From assembly GCF_029338375.1 (NCBI RefSeq), contig NZ_CP119804.1, forward strand, positions 1,488,001-1,552,000: DNA of 64,000 bases. Direction: 5' to 3'. The notes beneath the pieces are model-generated. The model was not told where the DNA came from and did not search any database. It saw nothing but the letters and a program-made list of their open reading frames with translations. Below, one piece after another: positions 26,891-35,946 of the stretch. How positions within the stretch are numbered: the first letter of the stretch is position 1; every line of letters begins with the position of its first letter. Both the position numbers and the translations under genes were made by a program. The stretch comes from Halorussus lipolyticus (GTDB lineage Archaea; Halobacteriota; Halobacteria; Halobacteriales; Haladaptataceae).

Positions 26891-27862
26891 ATGGACCACA
26901 CCACCGAGCGCGTGACGCTCGCGCGACTCCCGTCGGGCGTCGAAATCGAGACCACGGTTCACGTCTACGACGGCGAGGAGGACGGCCCGACGGTCTACGT
27001 ACAGGCGGCCCAGCACGGCCGGGAGATCAACGGGACCGAGGCCCTCCGGCGGGTTCACGACCGATTGACGAGTTCCGACACCGAACTCTCGGGACGAGTC
27101 GTCGCCGTGCCGGTCGCTGACCCCCTGACCTTCGACCACGTGTCTTACACCACGCCCGAGGAGTTCGACAGCATCAACCCGAACATGAACCGGGTCTGGC
27201 CCGGCGACGCCGACGGGACGCTCCACGAGCGCATGGCCGCCACGCTCTGGGAGTACGTCGCCGACGCCGACGCGGTTATCGACCTCCACACCGGGAGCGC
27301 CGACATGCTGACCCACGTGGTGTTCATGGAGGGCGACGACGAGTGTCGCGGCCTCGCAGAGGCGTTCGGCACCGACCTGCTTCTGGGCGAGGAGGCCGGC
27401 GAGGACGCCGACGCCGAGTGGACCGAGCGCGACTTCGGCGGCAAGTTGCGAGTCGCCGCTACGCGCGAGGGCATCCCGACCATCACGCCCGAGTTGGCCC
27501 ACAACAAGCACCTCGTGGAGGACGCCATCGAGGCCGGTGTCGAGGGCCTTCTCAGCGCCTTCCGGCACCTCGGGGTCCTGCCGGGCGACCCAGACGCCGA
27601 CGGCGAGCGAGTGCTGGCGCGCAACCACCTCGGTCGGGTCACGGCCGACGACTCGGGCCTGTTCCGGGCGGACCCCGAGCGCGAAATCGGCGAGCGCGTC
27701 GAAGCGGGCGAGCGCATCGGGGTCCTCTACGACCCGACGACCTACGAGCAGTTGCAGGTCGCCGAGACCGACCGGGAAGGAGTCCTCTACTCGCTGACTC
27801 AAGAGGCCACCGTGACCGGTGGCGAGACGCTGTTGAGCGTGGCGCTCCTCCGCGAGGAGTGA
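26891..27862 (+). CDS. Succinylglutamate desuccinylase/aspartoacylase family zinc hydrolase
   Basis: A 323-residue M14-like zinc amidohydrolase. The zinc site is visible: H and E in VQAAQHGREINGTEAL (about residues 43-46) and the later His in VIDLHTGSADM. The active-site Arg/Asn region is NPNMNRVWPG. A C-terminal beta domain (LARNHLGRVTADDSGLF, GERIGVLYDP) is typical of haloarchaeal members. These enzymes remove an acyl group from an N-acyl amino acid or a related amide; the substrate is not clear. A 49-residue membrane protein gene follows 19 nt later and may be co-transcribed. Confidence 0.9.
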   Translation: MDHTTERVTLARLPSGVEIETTVHVYDGEEDGPTVYVQAAQHGREINGTEALRRVHDRLTSSDTELSGRVVAVPVADPLTFDHVSYTTPEEFDSINPNMNRVWPGDADGTLHERMAATLWEYVADADAVIDLHTGSADMLTHVVFMEGDDECRGLAEAFGTDLLLGEEAGEDADAEWTERDFGGKLRVAATREGIPTITPELAHNKHLVEDAIEAGVEGLLSAFRHLGVLPGDPDADGERVLARNHLGRVTADDSGLFRADPEREIGERVEAGERIGVLYDPTTYEQLQVAETDREGVLYSLTQEATVTGGETLLSVALLREE

Positions 27863-27881
27863 CGGGACGCGAGAACGAGCA

Positions 27882-28031
27882 GTGACTTCGCTGTTCGGTC
27901 TCCGAAATCCGGCTACGGAACCGATAGCGACGGCCGTGACGGTCGGTCTGTTCGGTCTGTTCGGCTACCTCGCCTTCCGGGCCTACTGGCGCGGCAAGAC
28001 CGATGGACTCAACAGCGAACTGTTCGATTGA
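27882..28031 (+). CDS. 49-residue single-pass membrane protein
   Basis: A GTG-started frame encodes 49 residues with one clear transmembrane helix (about 15-35: ATAVTVGLFGLFGYLAFRAY) and a polar C-terminal tail. The coding bias matches the neighbours, and it lies 19 nt after the desuccinylase-like gene on the same strand, so an operon is likely. It may anchor or regulate a partner; nothing more can be said. No Shine-Dalgarno site is evident. Confidence 0.55.
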   Translation: MTSLFGLRNPATEPIATAVTVGLFGLFGYLAFRAYWRGKTDGLNSELFD

Positions 28032-28118
28032 GGACGGACGACTGGCCGACGAGTCGAAACGTCTGCGAGAATAGTTGGTTCTGAAGTCGAGCGCGGGTGA
28101 AAACTGCCGTCGAGTCGG

Positions 28119-28379
28119 TCACCGACTGGCCGTGATGTACAGCAGGGGCGCGACGACCAGCAGGGCGATGCCGAGGAACTTGTAGTGCAGGGGCGCGAGG
28201 CTCGCCGGGGTGACGACGAACAGCAGTCCGAACGTGATGGCGTTCAACGACAACACCTTTCGGGAGCCGAGCGGAATCGCCGCCAGCACCGACAGGACGA
28301 ACAACAACAACAACGCCTGCCCGACGTTGTAGTTGATGAGGAAGTCGTCGATGAGGGGCAGTGGTACGAACTGTGTCAT
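28119..28379 (-). CDS. Small three-helix membrane protein
   Basis: An 86-residue, very hydrophobic protein with three predicted membrane helices (VGQALLLLFVLSVLAAIPLG; LNAITFGLLFVVTPASLA; FLGIALLVVAPLLYI). No motif is recognised. It lies about 90 nt downstream of, and on the same strand as, another small membrane protein (28471-28671). The two may belong together. Confidence 0.65.
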   Translation of the reverse strand: MTQFVPLPLIDDFLINYNVGQALLLLFVLSVLAAIPLGSRKVLSLNAITFGLLFVVTPASLAPLHYKFLGIALLVVAPLLYITASR

Positions 28380-28470
28380 CCTTGTTCGAAACTCGCCCCG
28401 AAATACCCTTTAAAGTTCCGCTATGCGGCAGTCAACCGGGTCGTCCCTCGCCGAGCGCCCCGATTCCGTG

Positions 28471-28671
28471 TCACGTGGTCGCACCCTGCAAGTCCAGCGG
28501 CCGAATCCAGACGTACCAGATGGTCAGAATCGCGGTCAGGTAGCCACTGACCCAGATGGCCGTCCCGAGTTGCCCGTAGCCCGCAGACGTCAGCAGGTAC
28601 TTCAGGAATCCGGGGACGACGACGCCGAGCGCCAGCGCGGCCCCGAACCGGACTTTCTCGCCCCGGCCCAT
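28471..28671 (-). CDS. 66-residue two-helix membrane protein
   Basis: A 66-residue protein starting MGRGEKVRFG with two transmembrane helices (about 9-27 and 38-55: AALALGVVVPGFLKYLL; WVSGYLTAILTIWYVWI). A longer frame exists upstream, but it runs through an AT-rich promoter-like region and I reject it. It may form a transcription unit with the 86-residue membrane protein downstream. Its function is unknown. Confidence 0.6.
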   Translation of the reverse strand: MGRGEKVRFGAALALGVVVPGFLKYLLTSAGYGQLGTAIWVSGYLTAILTIWYVWIRPLDLQGATT

Positions 28672-28855
28672 CACCGACCACCGCCGTTCCGTTGGCTCAT
28701 ATCGGGCGCTACGGACTCGAAGAAGGTCAACTCCTCGGTTCGGTTTGTATTTGTTACCCAGTGTCGAACGAACCATTTGGTTAAATTTCTGCGATATATA
28801 GAAACAATATTCCTGTATGGTATGATTTATGTACAAAGCGTATTGGTTTTTATCC

Positions 28856-31582
28856 ATGCGGAGACGCACCTTCCTGTCAGCACTCGCGGCCGCGACGGGC
28901 GGTTCGGCCGCAGGTATCGAACTCACCGGACAGACTCGCGCGGCGTCCGGTCAAATTCCGGAACTCGAAGCCTACTCCACCTCGAGTCTCCTGAACGCGA
29001 ACAAAAATCCCCTGACCAACGACGCTTACGTCGCTGTATGGGCCGAGGACAGTGCCTACAACTACGACGACGACGGCAACGGTGACGCGGTTTCCTACCC
29101 CGACAGCACGCCGATTCCGGTCGTGGCGAGCGACTCGAACGTGGTCGGGTTCGGTTCGATGCTGGTCACGGACTCCGACACCAACTGGCAGAAGGGCAAC
29201 GAGGAGTTCGTCCTCAACGTCTGGGACGACGCTCTCGGTGGGTCGGGCACCGTCCTCTACGACGAGGGCCACAGCCAGTACAACACGCTCGCGGACTTCT
29301 CGAAGTTCGAATCGTACGCCGAGAACAACGGCTACACCGTGAACGCGACGACCTCGCTCGCCAGCGACCTCTCGGGCGCTGACGCGGCGGTCATCACCTC
29401 GCCCAGCACGGCGTTCACCAACTCCGAACTCAAGTCGCTGGCCGACTTCGTGTCTAACGGCGGCTACCTGTTCCTGCACGACCAAGCCGACTACGGGAAC
29501 TACGACGAGACTCAGAACCTCAACGACATCGCCAGCTATCTGAACCTCGCCTTCCGATTCAACGACGACCAAGTTGCCGACGACGTGCGGAACGCCGGGT
29601 CGTCCTACCAGATACTCACGACCCAGTTCAACACCTCCTTCTCGTACTTCGGCGACCGAGAGGGTCTCGGACTCGACCCGAACAAGACCTACACGGTCTC
29701 GGTCAAGGAAGTCATCGACGGCGACACGGTGAAGGTCACGTTCGACGACGGCACGACTGAGAACATCCGCATCCTCGGCACCGACACGGCCGAGAAGTCC
29801 GCCAACAGCCAGTACGAGCGGATTCAGGAGTGGGAGGGCATCGAGTCCAACACCTACCTCGAAAACCGAGCGGCCGAGGCCACCACGTTCGGCCAGAACG
29901 AACTCGGCGGTAAGACGGTCGATTTGGTCTTCGACGACAACGAACCGGTCCGGGACGTCTTCGGCCGCGTGCTGGGCTACCTCTACTACGACAAGTCCGG
30001 TGACGGCACCCGGAACGCCAACTACAACCACCAACTCGTCAAGCAGGGCCACGCTCGGGTCTACGACTCGTCGTTCTCCAAGCACAGCGCCTTCCGCGAT
30101 TCGGAGGAGACCGCCCGGTCGAACGGCACGCAGGTCTGGGCACAGAGCGACCCCACCAAGTCCAGCGAGATTCGGGACAACCCGGTCGACGACCTGTTCT
30201 TCCCGAAGGCCGCAAGTGTTCGGACCTCCTCGGGCGGCGTCGCCGACTCGCGGGTCCCGGTCTACGCCGAAACGTCGGCCACCCAGTACCTCGACGGCGG
30301 CTACAGTTACAGCGGTGACATCCCGCTCGTGGCCGTGGACGAGGACGCCAACGTCGGCGTCGTCGGCGGCCCCTTCATCGACGAGGGCTACGAGAAGAAC
30401 GAGGGCTACAGCACCGACACCTCGACCTACGAGAACTACCCCTTCCTGACCAACCTCGTGGACTACCTCGCCGACACCTCGGGCGACATCCTCATCGACG
30501 GCGGACACGGCCAGTTCGGCGCGAGCTACGGTCTCTCGGCCGAGGACGCCGCCTACTACATGCGCTACCTCGAAGGCCAAGACATCGGCTTCGAGGGTAT
30601 CAACACCTTCTCCAGCGCGAACCTCGACGGCGCGCGAGCGGTCATCGTCACGACCCCGCCCGAGTCGTTCACCAGCACCGAAATCGACAACCTGAACACG
30701 TTCGTCAGCAACGGCGGCGCGGTCATCCTGATGGGCAGTGGCGAAACGTCGGCCGACGCGCGAGCTAACATCAACAGCCTCGCCAACGGTCTGGGCACCG
30801 ACCTCCGGGTCAACGCCGACCAAGTGATGGACAGCACCAACAGCGTCGCCAGTAGCCAAGAGGTCTTCGACACCACGGTCCTCGACACCTCCTTCCCGCT
30901 GTTCGACGCCTACACGCCCGACAGCGGTTCGTCGGACTACTCGGTCTCCATCCCGAACATCAACCCCGACGGCTCGACGCTCAACGACGAGTACGTGGAC
31001 ATCAGAAACGACGGGTCCAGCAGTCTCGACATGACCGGCTGGCTCCTCGAAGACGAGGCCGGCAACGACTACCAGTTCCCCGACGGCTTCTCGCTCGGCG
31101 CTGGCGAGACGGTTCGGGTCCACTCGGGCAGTGGCACGGACTCCTCGACCGACCTCTACTGGGGCGGGTCGTACATCTGGAACAACGACAGCGACACGGC
31201 CTACCTCTACGACTCGTCGGGTGCCACCGCTGTCACGAAGTCCTACCCGAACGACGGCGGTAGCACCGACAGTCAAATCGCCGTCAAGAACCTCAGCGAG
31301 GACGGTTCGACGCTCAACGGCGAGTACGTCGACTTCGAGAACACCGGGTCCAGCAGTCAGGACATGACCGGTTGGGTCGTCGAGGACGAAGCGGGCAACA
31401 GCTACCAGTTCCCGGACAACTTCACGCTCGACGCGGGTGCCACGGTCCGACTCCACTCGGGCGACGGCACCGACTCCAGCACGGACCTCTACTGGGGCGG
31501 GTCGTACATCTGGAACAACGGCGGCGACACCTGCTACCTCTACGACGCTTCGGGTAGCCTCCACACCCAGTACAGCTACTGA
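28856..31582 (+). CDS. Tat-exported multidomain protein: two DUF4350-like domains, thermonuclease, two lamin-tail domains
   Basis: A 908-residue exported protein. The twin-arginine signal is MRRRTFLSALAAATGG. About residues 128-255 form a DUF4350-like domain (GTVLYDEGHSQYN...VSNGGYLFLHD). About 278-430 is a staphylococcal-nuclease domain (VKEVIDGDTVKVTFDDG, IRILGTDTAE, DVFGRVLGYLYYD), in which the calcium-binding Asp, catalytic Arg and Glu equivalents are present. About 542-680 is a second DUF4350-like domain (GDILIDGGHGQFGASYG). Two near-identical lamin-tail domains end it (ISNGD/NGEYVDI-type start, WGGSYIWNN). It probably degrades extracellular DNA. I chose the RR start over an upstream ATG; a GATTTATG TATA-like box lies about 29 nt before it. 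Confidence 0.9.
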   Translation: MRRRTFLSALAAATGGSAAGIELTGQTRAASGQIPELEAYSTSSLLNANKNPLTNDAYVAVWAEDSAYNYDDDGNGDAVSYPDSTPIPVVASDSNVVGFGSMLVTDSDTNWQKGNEEFVLNVWDDALGGSGTVLYDEGHSQYNTLADFSKFESYAENNGYTVNATTSLASDLSGADAAVITSPSTAFTNSELKSLADFVSNGGYLFLHDQADYGNYDETQNLNDIASYLNLAFRFNDDQVADDVRNAGSSYQILTTQFNTSFSYFGDREGLGLDPNKTYTVSVKEVIDGDTVKVTFDDGTTENIRILGTDTAEKSANSQYERIQEWEGIESNTYLENRAAEATTFGQNELGGKTVDLVFDDNEPVRDVFGRVLGYLYYDKSGDGTRNANYNHQLVKQGHARVYDSSFSKHSAFRDSEETARSNGTQVWAQSDPTKSSEIRDNPVDDLFFPKAASVRTSSGGVADSRVPVYAETSATQYLDGGYSYSGDIPLVAVDEDANVGVVGGPFIDEGYEKNEGYSTDTSTYENYPFLTNLVDYLADTSGDILIDGGHGQFGASYGLSAEDAAYYMRYLEGQDIGFEGINTFSSANLDGARAVIVTTPPESFTSTEIDNLNTFVSNGGAVILMGSGETSADARANINSLANGLGTDLRVNADQVMDSTNSVASSQEVFDTTVLDTSFPLFDAYTPDSGSSDYSVSIPNINPDGSTLNDEYVDIRNDGSSSLDMTGWLLEDEAGNDYQFPDGFSLGAGETVRVHSGSGTDSSTDLYWGGSYIWNNDSDTAYLYDSSGATAVTKSYPNDGGSTDSQIAVKNLSEDGSTLNGEYVDFENTGSSSQDMTGWVVEDEAGNSYQFPDNFTLDAGATVRLHSGDGTDSSTDLYWGGSYIWNNGGDTCYLYDASGSLHTQYSY

Positions 31583-32097
31583 GACCGCCGGCTCCTCGGC
31601 GCTCTCGGTTCAGTCGCTCCGTTTCGTTCTTTTGCGGTCCGCGTTATCGTCGCTACGTTATCGCCGAGAGTAATCTCCGATTCGATAGAGTACTGTCCTC
31701 GAACGGAGAGTAACCGCGAAAAGGGTGCGGGAAAGGGGGAACTACCGCAGGGGGTTGCGGGAAAGCGAACCGGACGACGAACGTCGGCTGGCTGACTGGT
31801 CGTGGCGTGCGTCGGCGCAGATGACAGGTGCCACGTGTGGGGATTTCGAGGCGCGACGGGACGCGCACGCCACGTTTCGAGCGAATCACCGCGGGAGGAA
31901 AAGGCTCGCTAATTGTACGATATAGTTCTCAATATTCGTATGATTCCCACAGCGTCAGATAATCGCTCTCTCCCGTGACAGACCCCGAGCAGTTCCCCGC
32001 CGAAACTCTCCGCCCGTGAGACCTCACACCGCAGGCGAGTCGATGCGTGAATCGTCTGAACGCCGGTTTTTTCTCGCCGGACAGCGAGCGTTCGCCC
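31583..32097. other. Intergenic region, no gene seen
   Basis: No frame here has convincing codon bias or a recognisable product. A T-rich run near 31619-31634 (GTTTCGTTCTTTTGC) may terminate the exported nuclease gene. A short AT-rich segment near 31910-31945 is promoter-like on either strand, but no gene follows it at the right spacing. Confidence 0.5.
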
Positions 32098-32448
32098 GTG
32101 AGCGCGATTACCTTCTTCGCCACGACAGATTTGGAGCGCATCGTCGGGTTCTACACCGAAACCGTCGGCGCGGACGTGTGGCTCGAACAACCCGACTGCA
32201 CGATTCTGAAGTACGACAACCAACTGCTGGGGTTCTGCGAACGCGAGGAGGCCGACACCGAGGGCATCCTCACGTTCGTCTCCCCCGACCGAGCGGGCGT
32301 GGACGAGATGCACGACCGACTCGGCGAGCGCGCCCGCGAGGACCCCCACGAGAACGACCGCTACGACATCTACCAGTTCTTCGCCGACGACCCCGACGGC
32401 CGGACCGTCGAGTTCCAGACGTTCCTCCACGAGACCGACGAGATATAA
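32098..32448 (+). CDS. VOC (glyoxalase/dioxygenase-fold) family protein
   Basis: A 116-residue protein of one vicinal-oxygen-chelate domain made of two beta-alpha-beta-beta-beta units: ITFFATTDLERIVGFYTETVGADVWLEQPDC, then GILTFVSPDRAGVDEMHDRLGER...YQFFADDPDGRTVEFQTF. The last block holds the family metal-site Glu. It could be an isomerase, dioxygenase or resistance-type binding protein. A GTG start at 32098 fits a T-rich box (GTTTTTTCT) about 28 nt upstream. It lies where secY would be expected downstream of the ribosomal operon, but on the opposite strand. Confidence 0.82.
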   Translation: MSAITFFATTDLERIVGFYTETVGADVWLEQPDCTILKYDNQLLGFCEREEADTEGILTFVSPDRAGVDEMHDRLGERAREDPHENDRYDIYQFFADDPDGRTVEFQTFLHETDEI

Positions 32449-32603
32449 CTCGACCGTCGGTAGCAAAACAAAATCCTGTCCGAGAGACATTCAATTCATT
32501 CTTTGCGGGCGCGACAGACTGCTGTCGCCGACCGCCAGACGCCGACGCCATCGCGGGCCAGTCGCCACTAGTCAGTCGCCACTCGCCAGTCGTCGGTGGT
32601 CAC

Positions 32604-32622
32604 TCGAAAGAAGATAGAAAGA
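32604..32622 (-). terminator. T-rich terminator of ribosomal operon
   Basis: Twenty to forty nt past the stop of the uL15 gene, the minus-strand transcript reads a pyrimidine-rich tract (TTTCTATCTTCTTTCG). This is a plausible archaeal terminator. Short direct repeats of the type CAGTCGCCACT follow further downstream (about 32558-32590). Confidence 0.5.
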
Positions 32623-32641
32623 CGGGACCGCAACCCCGCGA

Positions 32642-33130
32642 TTACTCTTCGTCGTCGGCGTCTTCGTCGTCTTCGTCCTCGGCTTCCTCGGCGCGCTCGC
32701 TGAGGACGGCCTCGCCGCCCTCCTCCTCGATGAGTTCGACCGCGCTGGCCGAGAAGGCGTCGGCCGTGACTTCCAGCGTGTTCCGGACCTGTCCGTCGCC
32801 CAGAACCTTCACGGCGTCGGCCTCCCAGCCGTCCTCCACGATGTCGCGGGCGTCGAGTCGGTAGCCGTCGTCGGTTTCTTCGGCGTCACCGTCGGCGGCC
32901 AGCAGGGCCGCGTCCTCGTCGAGCTTCTGGACCGTGACGGTCAGAACGTCGTCTTTGACCTTCTCCGGTCGCTTGAAGCCGTGCTTGCCGAGCGGTTCGT
33001 AGTTGTGGAACTCGTGTTTGGCGCGACCCGCGCGGCCGCGGCCGCCACGGTGACCGGCACCGCGCCGGTTCTTGTGACTACCGCCGCCGTGCGTGCGGGA
33101 GCCGCGCTGTCGTCGTTTCTTGTCCGTCAT
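32642..33130 (-). CDS. rpl15: 50S ribosomal protein uL15
   Basis: 162 residues. The Gly/Arg-rich RNA-binding N-terminus (RGSRTHGGGSHKNRRGAGHRGG) and the HGFKRPEK motif define uL15. The C-terminal roughly 20 residues are almost all Asp/Glu, a haloarchaeal adaptation. It is the last gene of the S10-spc block, 2 nt after the uL30 gene, and it is followed by a T-rich terminator instead of secY. A longer frame exists, but the ATG at 33130 matches the family. Confidence 0.97.
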   Translation of the reverse strand: MTDKKRRQRGSRTHGGGSHKNRRGAGHRGGRGRAGRAKHEFHNYEPLGKHGFKRPEKVKDDVLTVTVQKLDEDAALLAADGDAEETDDGYRLDARDIVEDGWEADAVKVLGDGQVRNTLEVTADAFSASAVELIEEEGGEAVLSERAEEAEDEDDEDADDEE

Positions 33131-33132
33131 GG

Positions 33133-33597
33133 TTATCGCATCGCCTTCAGGAGCGAATCGATTTGCTCGGTGGTGTGCTTGCCGAGCTGGCCACCTTCCT
33201 TGGTGGGGTGCTTGATTCCGTCGTGACCGCCGCGGGGCGGGTGGAGACGGAGGACGGGCGAGAGACCCTGCTCGCGCAGGGTGGTCTCCTCGTCGACCAG
33301 CGCCGACGCGAGGCCGCTCACGTCGTCGTAGTCGGTGTTCTCCGAGACCCACTCGTCGTCCACGTCGGCGTCACCCTCCTCGGGTTCGGCGCGCTTGCGC
33401 AGGACCGTCTCCAGCACGTCCGCGCTCGGCTCGCCGTAGGCGGTGTAGTCGTTGACCTTCGTAATCATTCCGCGGTAGGCGTCCGTGTCCGGGACGAGCG
33501 TGCAGTGATTGACGCGGTGGAGGTTCAGCATCTCCAGCGTGTCCTGCGTCGAACCGGTCATGTCTACCTCACCGCGAATCTGGACGACTGCTTTCAT
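33133..33597 (-). CDS. rpl30: 50S ribosomal protein uL30
   Basis: 154 residues, the longer archaeal form of uL30. The N-terminal fold is clear (AVVQIRGEVDMTGSTQDTLEMLNLHRVNHCTLVPD), and the archaeal C-terminal extension includes LRLHPPRGGHDGIKHPTKEGGQLG. Its start codon overlaps the uS5 stop by 1 nt. It binds 23S rRNA in the large subunit. Confidence 0.97.
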   Translation of the reverse strand: MKAVVQIRGEVDMTGSTQDTLEMLNLHRVNHCTLVPDTDAYRGMITKVNDYTAYGEPSADVLETVLRKRAEPEEGDADVDDEWVSENTDYDDVSGLASALVDEETTLREQGLSPVLRLHPPRGGHDGIKHPTKEGGQLGKHTTEQIDSLLKAMR

Positions 33598-34241
33598 CAG
33601 TCAGCCACCTCCTCTTCGAAGTCTACCTGTCCTCGGGGGCCGCGGGACTCCGCGGCGTTTTCGAGGGCGTTGTAGGTCGCCTTGGCGAGGTTGAGCGTGG
33701 TTCGGGTGTTGCCGTGGCTCTTGGTCCACGCGTTCTCGACGCCGCCGAGTTCGAGAATCTTGCGAACCGTGTCGGTCGCGGCGAGGCCGAGTCCGGTCGG
33801 GGCCGGGATGAGTTCGACCTCGACGCTTCCGGCCTTGCCCTTCGTCCGACGCGCCAGCGAGTGGGGCCGCTCGGAGCGGTCCTCCCACGAACCTGCGCCG
33901 CGGTTGACCTCGATGAGGTTCAGCTTGGCGATGTCGATTGCCTTCTGGATGGCACCGCCAACTTGGTCGTCTCGACCTTCGGCGTAGCCGACGTAGCCGT
34001 CGCGGTTGCCGATAGCGACGACACAGCGGAACTTCACTCGGCGGCCGGAGTCGGTCATGCGCTGGACCATGTTGATGTCCAGCACTTCGTCCTCCAGCCC
34101 CGGCAGAAGCTGGTCGACCAGTTCCGGCTCCTTCAGCGGGAGCCCGGAGTTGAGGGCGTCCTCCATCGTGTCGATGTCGCCCTCGGCGACTTTACGGCCG
34201 AGACGGGTCTGGGGTTCCCAGCCGTCGTGGTTTGCACACAT
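33597..34241 (-). CDS. rps5: 30S ribosomal protein uS5
   Basis: 214 residues, an archaeal/eukaryotic-type uS5 (S2 of eukaryotes). The KH-like double-stranded-RNA-binding N-terminal domain contains [26 protein letters not shown]. The second domain has [39 protein letters not shown]. It contributes to decoding fidelity and the helicase-like mRNA entry site. It lies 3 nt after the uL18 gene. Confidence 0.97.
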   Translation of the reverse strand: MCANHDGWEPQTRLGRKVAEGDIDTMEDALNSGLPLKEPELVDQLLPGLEDEVLDINMVQRMTDSGRRVKFRCVVAIGNRDGYVGYAEGRDDQVGGAIQKAIDIAKLNLIEVNRGAGSWEDRSERPHSLARRTKGKAGSVEVELIPAPTGLGLAATDTVRKILELGGVENAWTKSHGNTRTTLNLAKATYNALENAAESRGPRGQVDFEEEVAD

Positions 34242-34244
34242 ACG

Positions 34245-34796
34245 TTAGTCCTCCATAATCGTTTCTCGCACTTCGTCGAAGTGCTCGGGTAGCTCTGTGG
34301 CGTCGAAGTCCCCGCTGTAGAGCGGTTCGTCCAACTGCTCGGCGTACTCGGCGATGTGTTCGCCGCGGTTGCGCGACCAGTCGGCCAGCACGCTGTCGTT
34401 GTGGGGGATTTCGAGGCCGGCGTCGATTGCGCCTTCCTGTACTGCGAATACTTTGCCTCCGGGTGTCGCGGTGTTGAGTCCGATGTCGAGGACGGCCTCC
34501 TCGAGTCCAGCGTCGAGCGCTCGCTTACCTGCCAGCAGACCCGTCAGGTACGCACTGGGGAGATTGCCCGTGGGGGCCTCCCAGCCGTAGTCTTCGAGGT
34601 CGCCGGAGTACGCGCTCGTTACCGTTTCGTCGCCGTTGGGACCCATCGTGACCAGCTGCGCCCTGACGTGCTTGTTGCTCTTGCGAGCGACTAGCCGGGG
34701 CTTGCCCGATTTCAGCAGGCGCAACCTTTGATGGTAGTCAGTCCGGACCTCGCGGCGACGGCGCATCGGCACCGTGTATCGTGGTCCTGTTGCCAT
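34245..34796 (-). CDS. rpl18: 50S ribosomal protein uL18
   Basis: 183 residues, the long archaeal uL18 that binds 5S rRNA with uL5. Evident motifs are RRRREVRTDYHQRLRLLKSGKPRLVARKSNKH at the N-terminus, the central AGKRALDAGLEEAVLDIGLNT and an acidic C-terminus. It follows the eL19 gene by 2 nt and precedes the uS5 gene. Confidence 0.97.
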   Translation of the reverse strand: MATGPRYTVPMRRRREVRTDYHQRLRLLKSGKPRLVARKSNKHVRAQLVTMGPNGDETVTSAYSGDLEDYGWEAPTGNLPSAYLTGLLAGKRALDAGLEEAVLDIGLNTATPGGKVFAVQEGAIDAGLEIPHNDSVLADWSRNRGEHIAEYAEQLDEPLYSGDFDATELPEHFDEVRETIMED

Positions 34797-34798
34797 GG

Positions 34799-35239
34799 TT
34801 AGTAGTTACTCTCGATGTAGTTCAGCAGGTACTGGACGCTACGGAACTCCCCGCCTTTTGCCTTGTCATACAGGTCTCGGTACTGAGACTGCGTGATTTC
34901 GCCTTCGGCGCGGAGCTCGCGGAGCTTCGTTCGCTGTGCGCGAATCGTCTGTTGCCACTCCTCTTTGCGCTGTTGTCGGCCGCCCGACTTACCCTTGCGG
35001 GTGCCAGCGCCGGTCTGGTGACCGTAGTCGCGCTTGTCCTTTCGCTTGCGAGCGCGACCGCGGGAGTTGCCCTTCTTGTCCTTCGACTGAATCGAGCCAT
35101 CGTCGACGAGCTCTCGGATGTCCTCGCGGGTAATCGCCTCCGCGATGGCACCTTGGGCGTCGGGGTCGAACCAGACTCGGTTCTGGCCCACGTCGAGCAC
35201 GTCGGCGGCGAGTCGCTTCTGTGCGCTCAGGTCGCTCAT
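34799..35239 (-). CDS. rpl19e: 50S ribosomal protein eL19
   Basis: 146 residues, an archaeal/eukaryotic-specific large-subunit protein. The [24 protein letters not shown] start, the basic stretch [25 protein letters not shown] and the helical C-terminus are diagnostic. It overlaps the eL32 gene by 4 nt. Bacteria lack this gene at this position, which supports the archaeal assignment of the operon. Confidence 0.97.
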   Translation of the reverse strand: MSDLSAQKRLAADVLDVGQNRVWFDPDAQGAIAEAITREDIRELVDDGSIQSKDKKGNSRGRARKRKDKRDYGHQTGAGTRKGKSGGRQQRKEEWQQTIRAQRTKLRELRAEGEITQSQYRDLYDKAKGGEFRSVQYLLNYIESNY

Positions 35240-35943
35240 TTGTCAACCTCCACTTCGACGTAGGTCGGGTTCAGGACGCGAATGCCCTGTTCCTCTGCCT
35301 GTTCCTCGATACGCTCGCGCTTGCGAGCGCCGACTTTCGAGGCGATGCGAACCGCTTCCGTGTCGCCGTCCACGCCTTCGAGGTCGTCCGTGTTGTGCAC
35401 GCGGACCTCCTCGAAACCGCTGGGGTGCTTGCCGCGTACCTCCTTGGGCGTCCGGAAACCGGCCTCGACCGTCGGGCCTTTGCCCTTGATGCCGCGGCGT
35501 TGCTTCGAGAGCTTGCCGCGCGGGCGTCGCCACGAGGTCGGGGTCCGCTTCTTCTTGTGGTAGTCCTGACGGTTGAACTGCGGCTTGCCAACGCGCTTGC
35601 GCTGGGTCAGCAGTTCCTCCTCGCGGTCGCTGAGGTCGGGCGTCTTGTCGACCAGCCCGCGGGGCTGGAGTTCGGTCTCGACGTCCTCGTCCTCGGCGTC
35701 CGCTTGTTCGGACTCGTCCTCTTCGATTTCGGCTTCGGTCTCCTCTTCGACTTCGAGACCGCCAACGTCGGCCTTGATACGGGCCGCGAGGGCGTTCCCG
35801 ATGCCTTCGACTTCCGAGAGGTCGTCTTGGCTCGCGCCTTTGACGTCCTCTACGGATTCGAAGCCTGCGTCTCGGAGCGCGTCGGCCTTGCTCGGTCCGA
35901 CACCGCTCACGTCTTCGAGTTCCTGTGGTTCGTCGTCTGCCAT
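35236..35943 (-). CDS. rpl32e: 50S ribosomal protein eL32 with helix-hairpin-helix extension
   Basis: 235 residues, well over the roughly 130 of ordinary eL32. The C-terminal 125 residues are the eL32 domain ([30 protein letters not shown]...). Residues ~8-62 look like a helix-hairpin-helix DNA/RNA-binding pair ([35 protein letters not shown]). An acidic linker (~63-90) joins the two. This extension is known from haloarchaeal eL32, but its role is not established. The gene lies 3 nt after the uL6 gene and overlaps eL19. Confidence 0.96.
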   Translation of the reverse strand: MADDEPQELEDVSGVGPSKADALRDAGFESVEDVKGASQDDLSEVEGIGNALAARIKADVGGLEVEEETEAEIEEDESEQADAEDEDVETELQPRGLVDKTPDLSDREEELLTQRKRVGKPQFNRQDYHKKKRTPTSWRRPRGKLSKQRRGIKGKGPTVEAGFRTPKEVRGKHPSGFEEVRVHNTDDLEGVDGDTEAVRIASKVGARKRERIEEQAEEQGIRVLNPTYVEVEVDK

Positions 35944-35946
35944 TCG

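Noticed and set aside
28877..31564. Long minus-strand open frame opposite the exported nuclease
   Set aside because: No recognisable domains and a composition typical of antisense to GC-rich acidic genes.
32558..32600. CRISPR-like short repeats after the uL15 gene
   Set aside because: The CAGTCGCCACT copies are only 11 nt, adjacent and without regular spacers.
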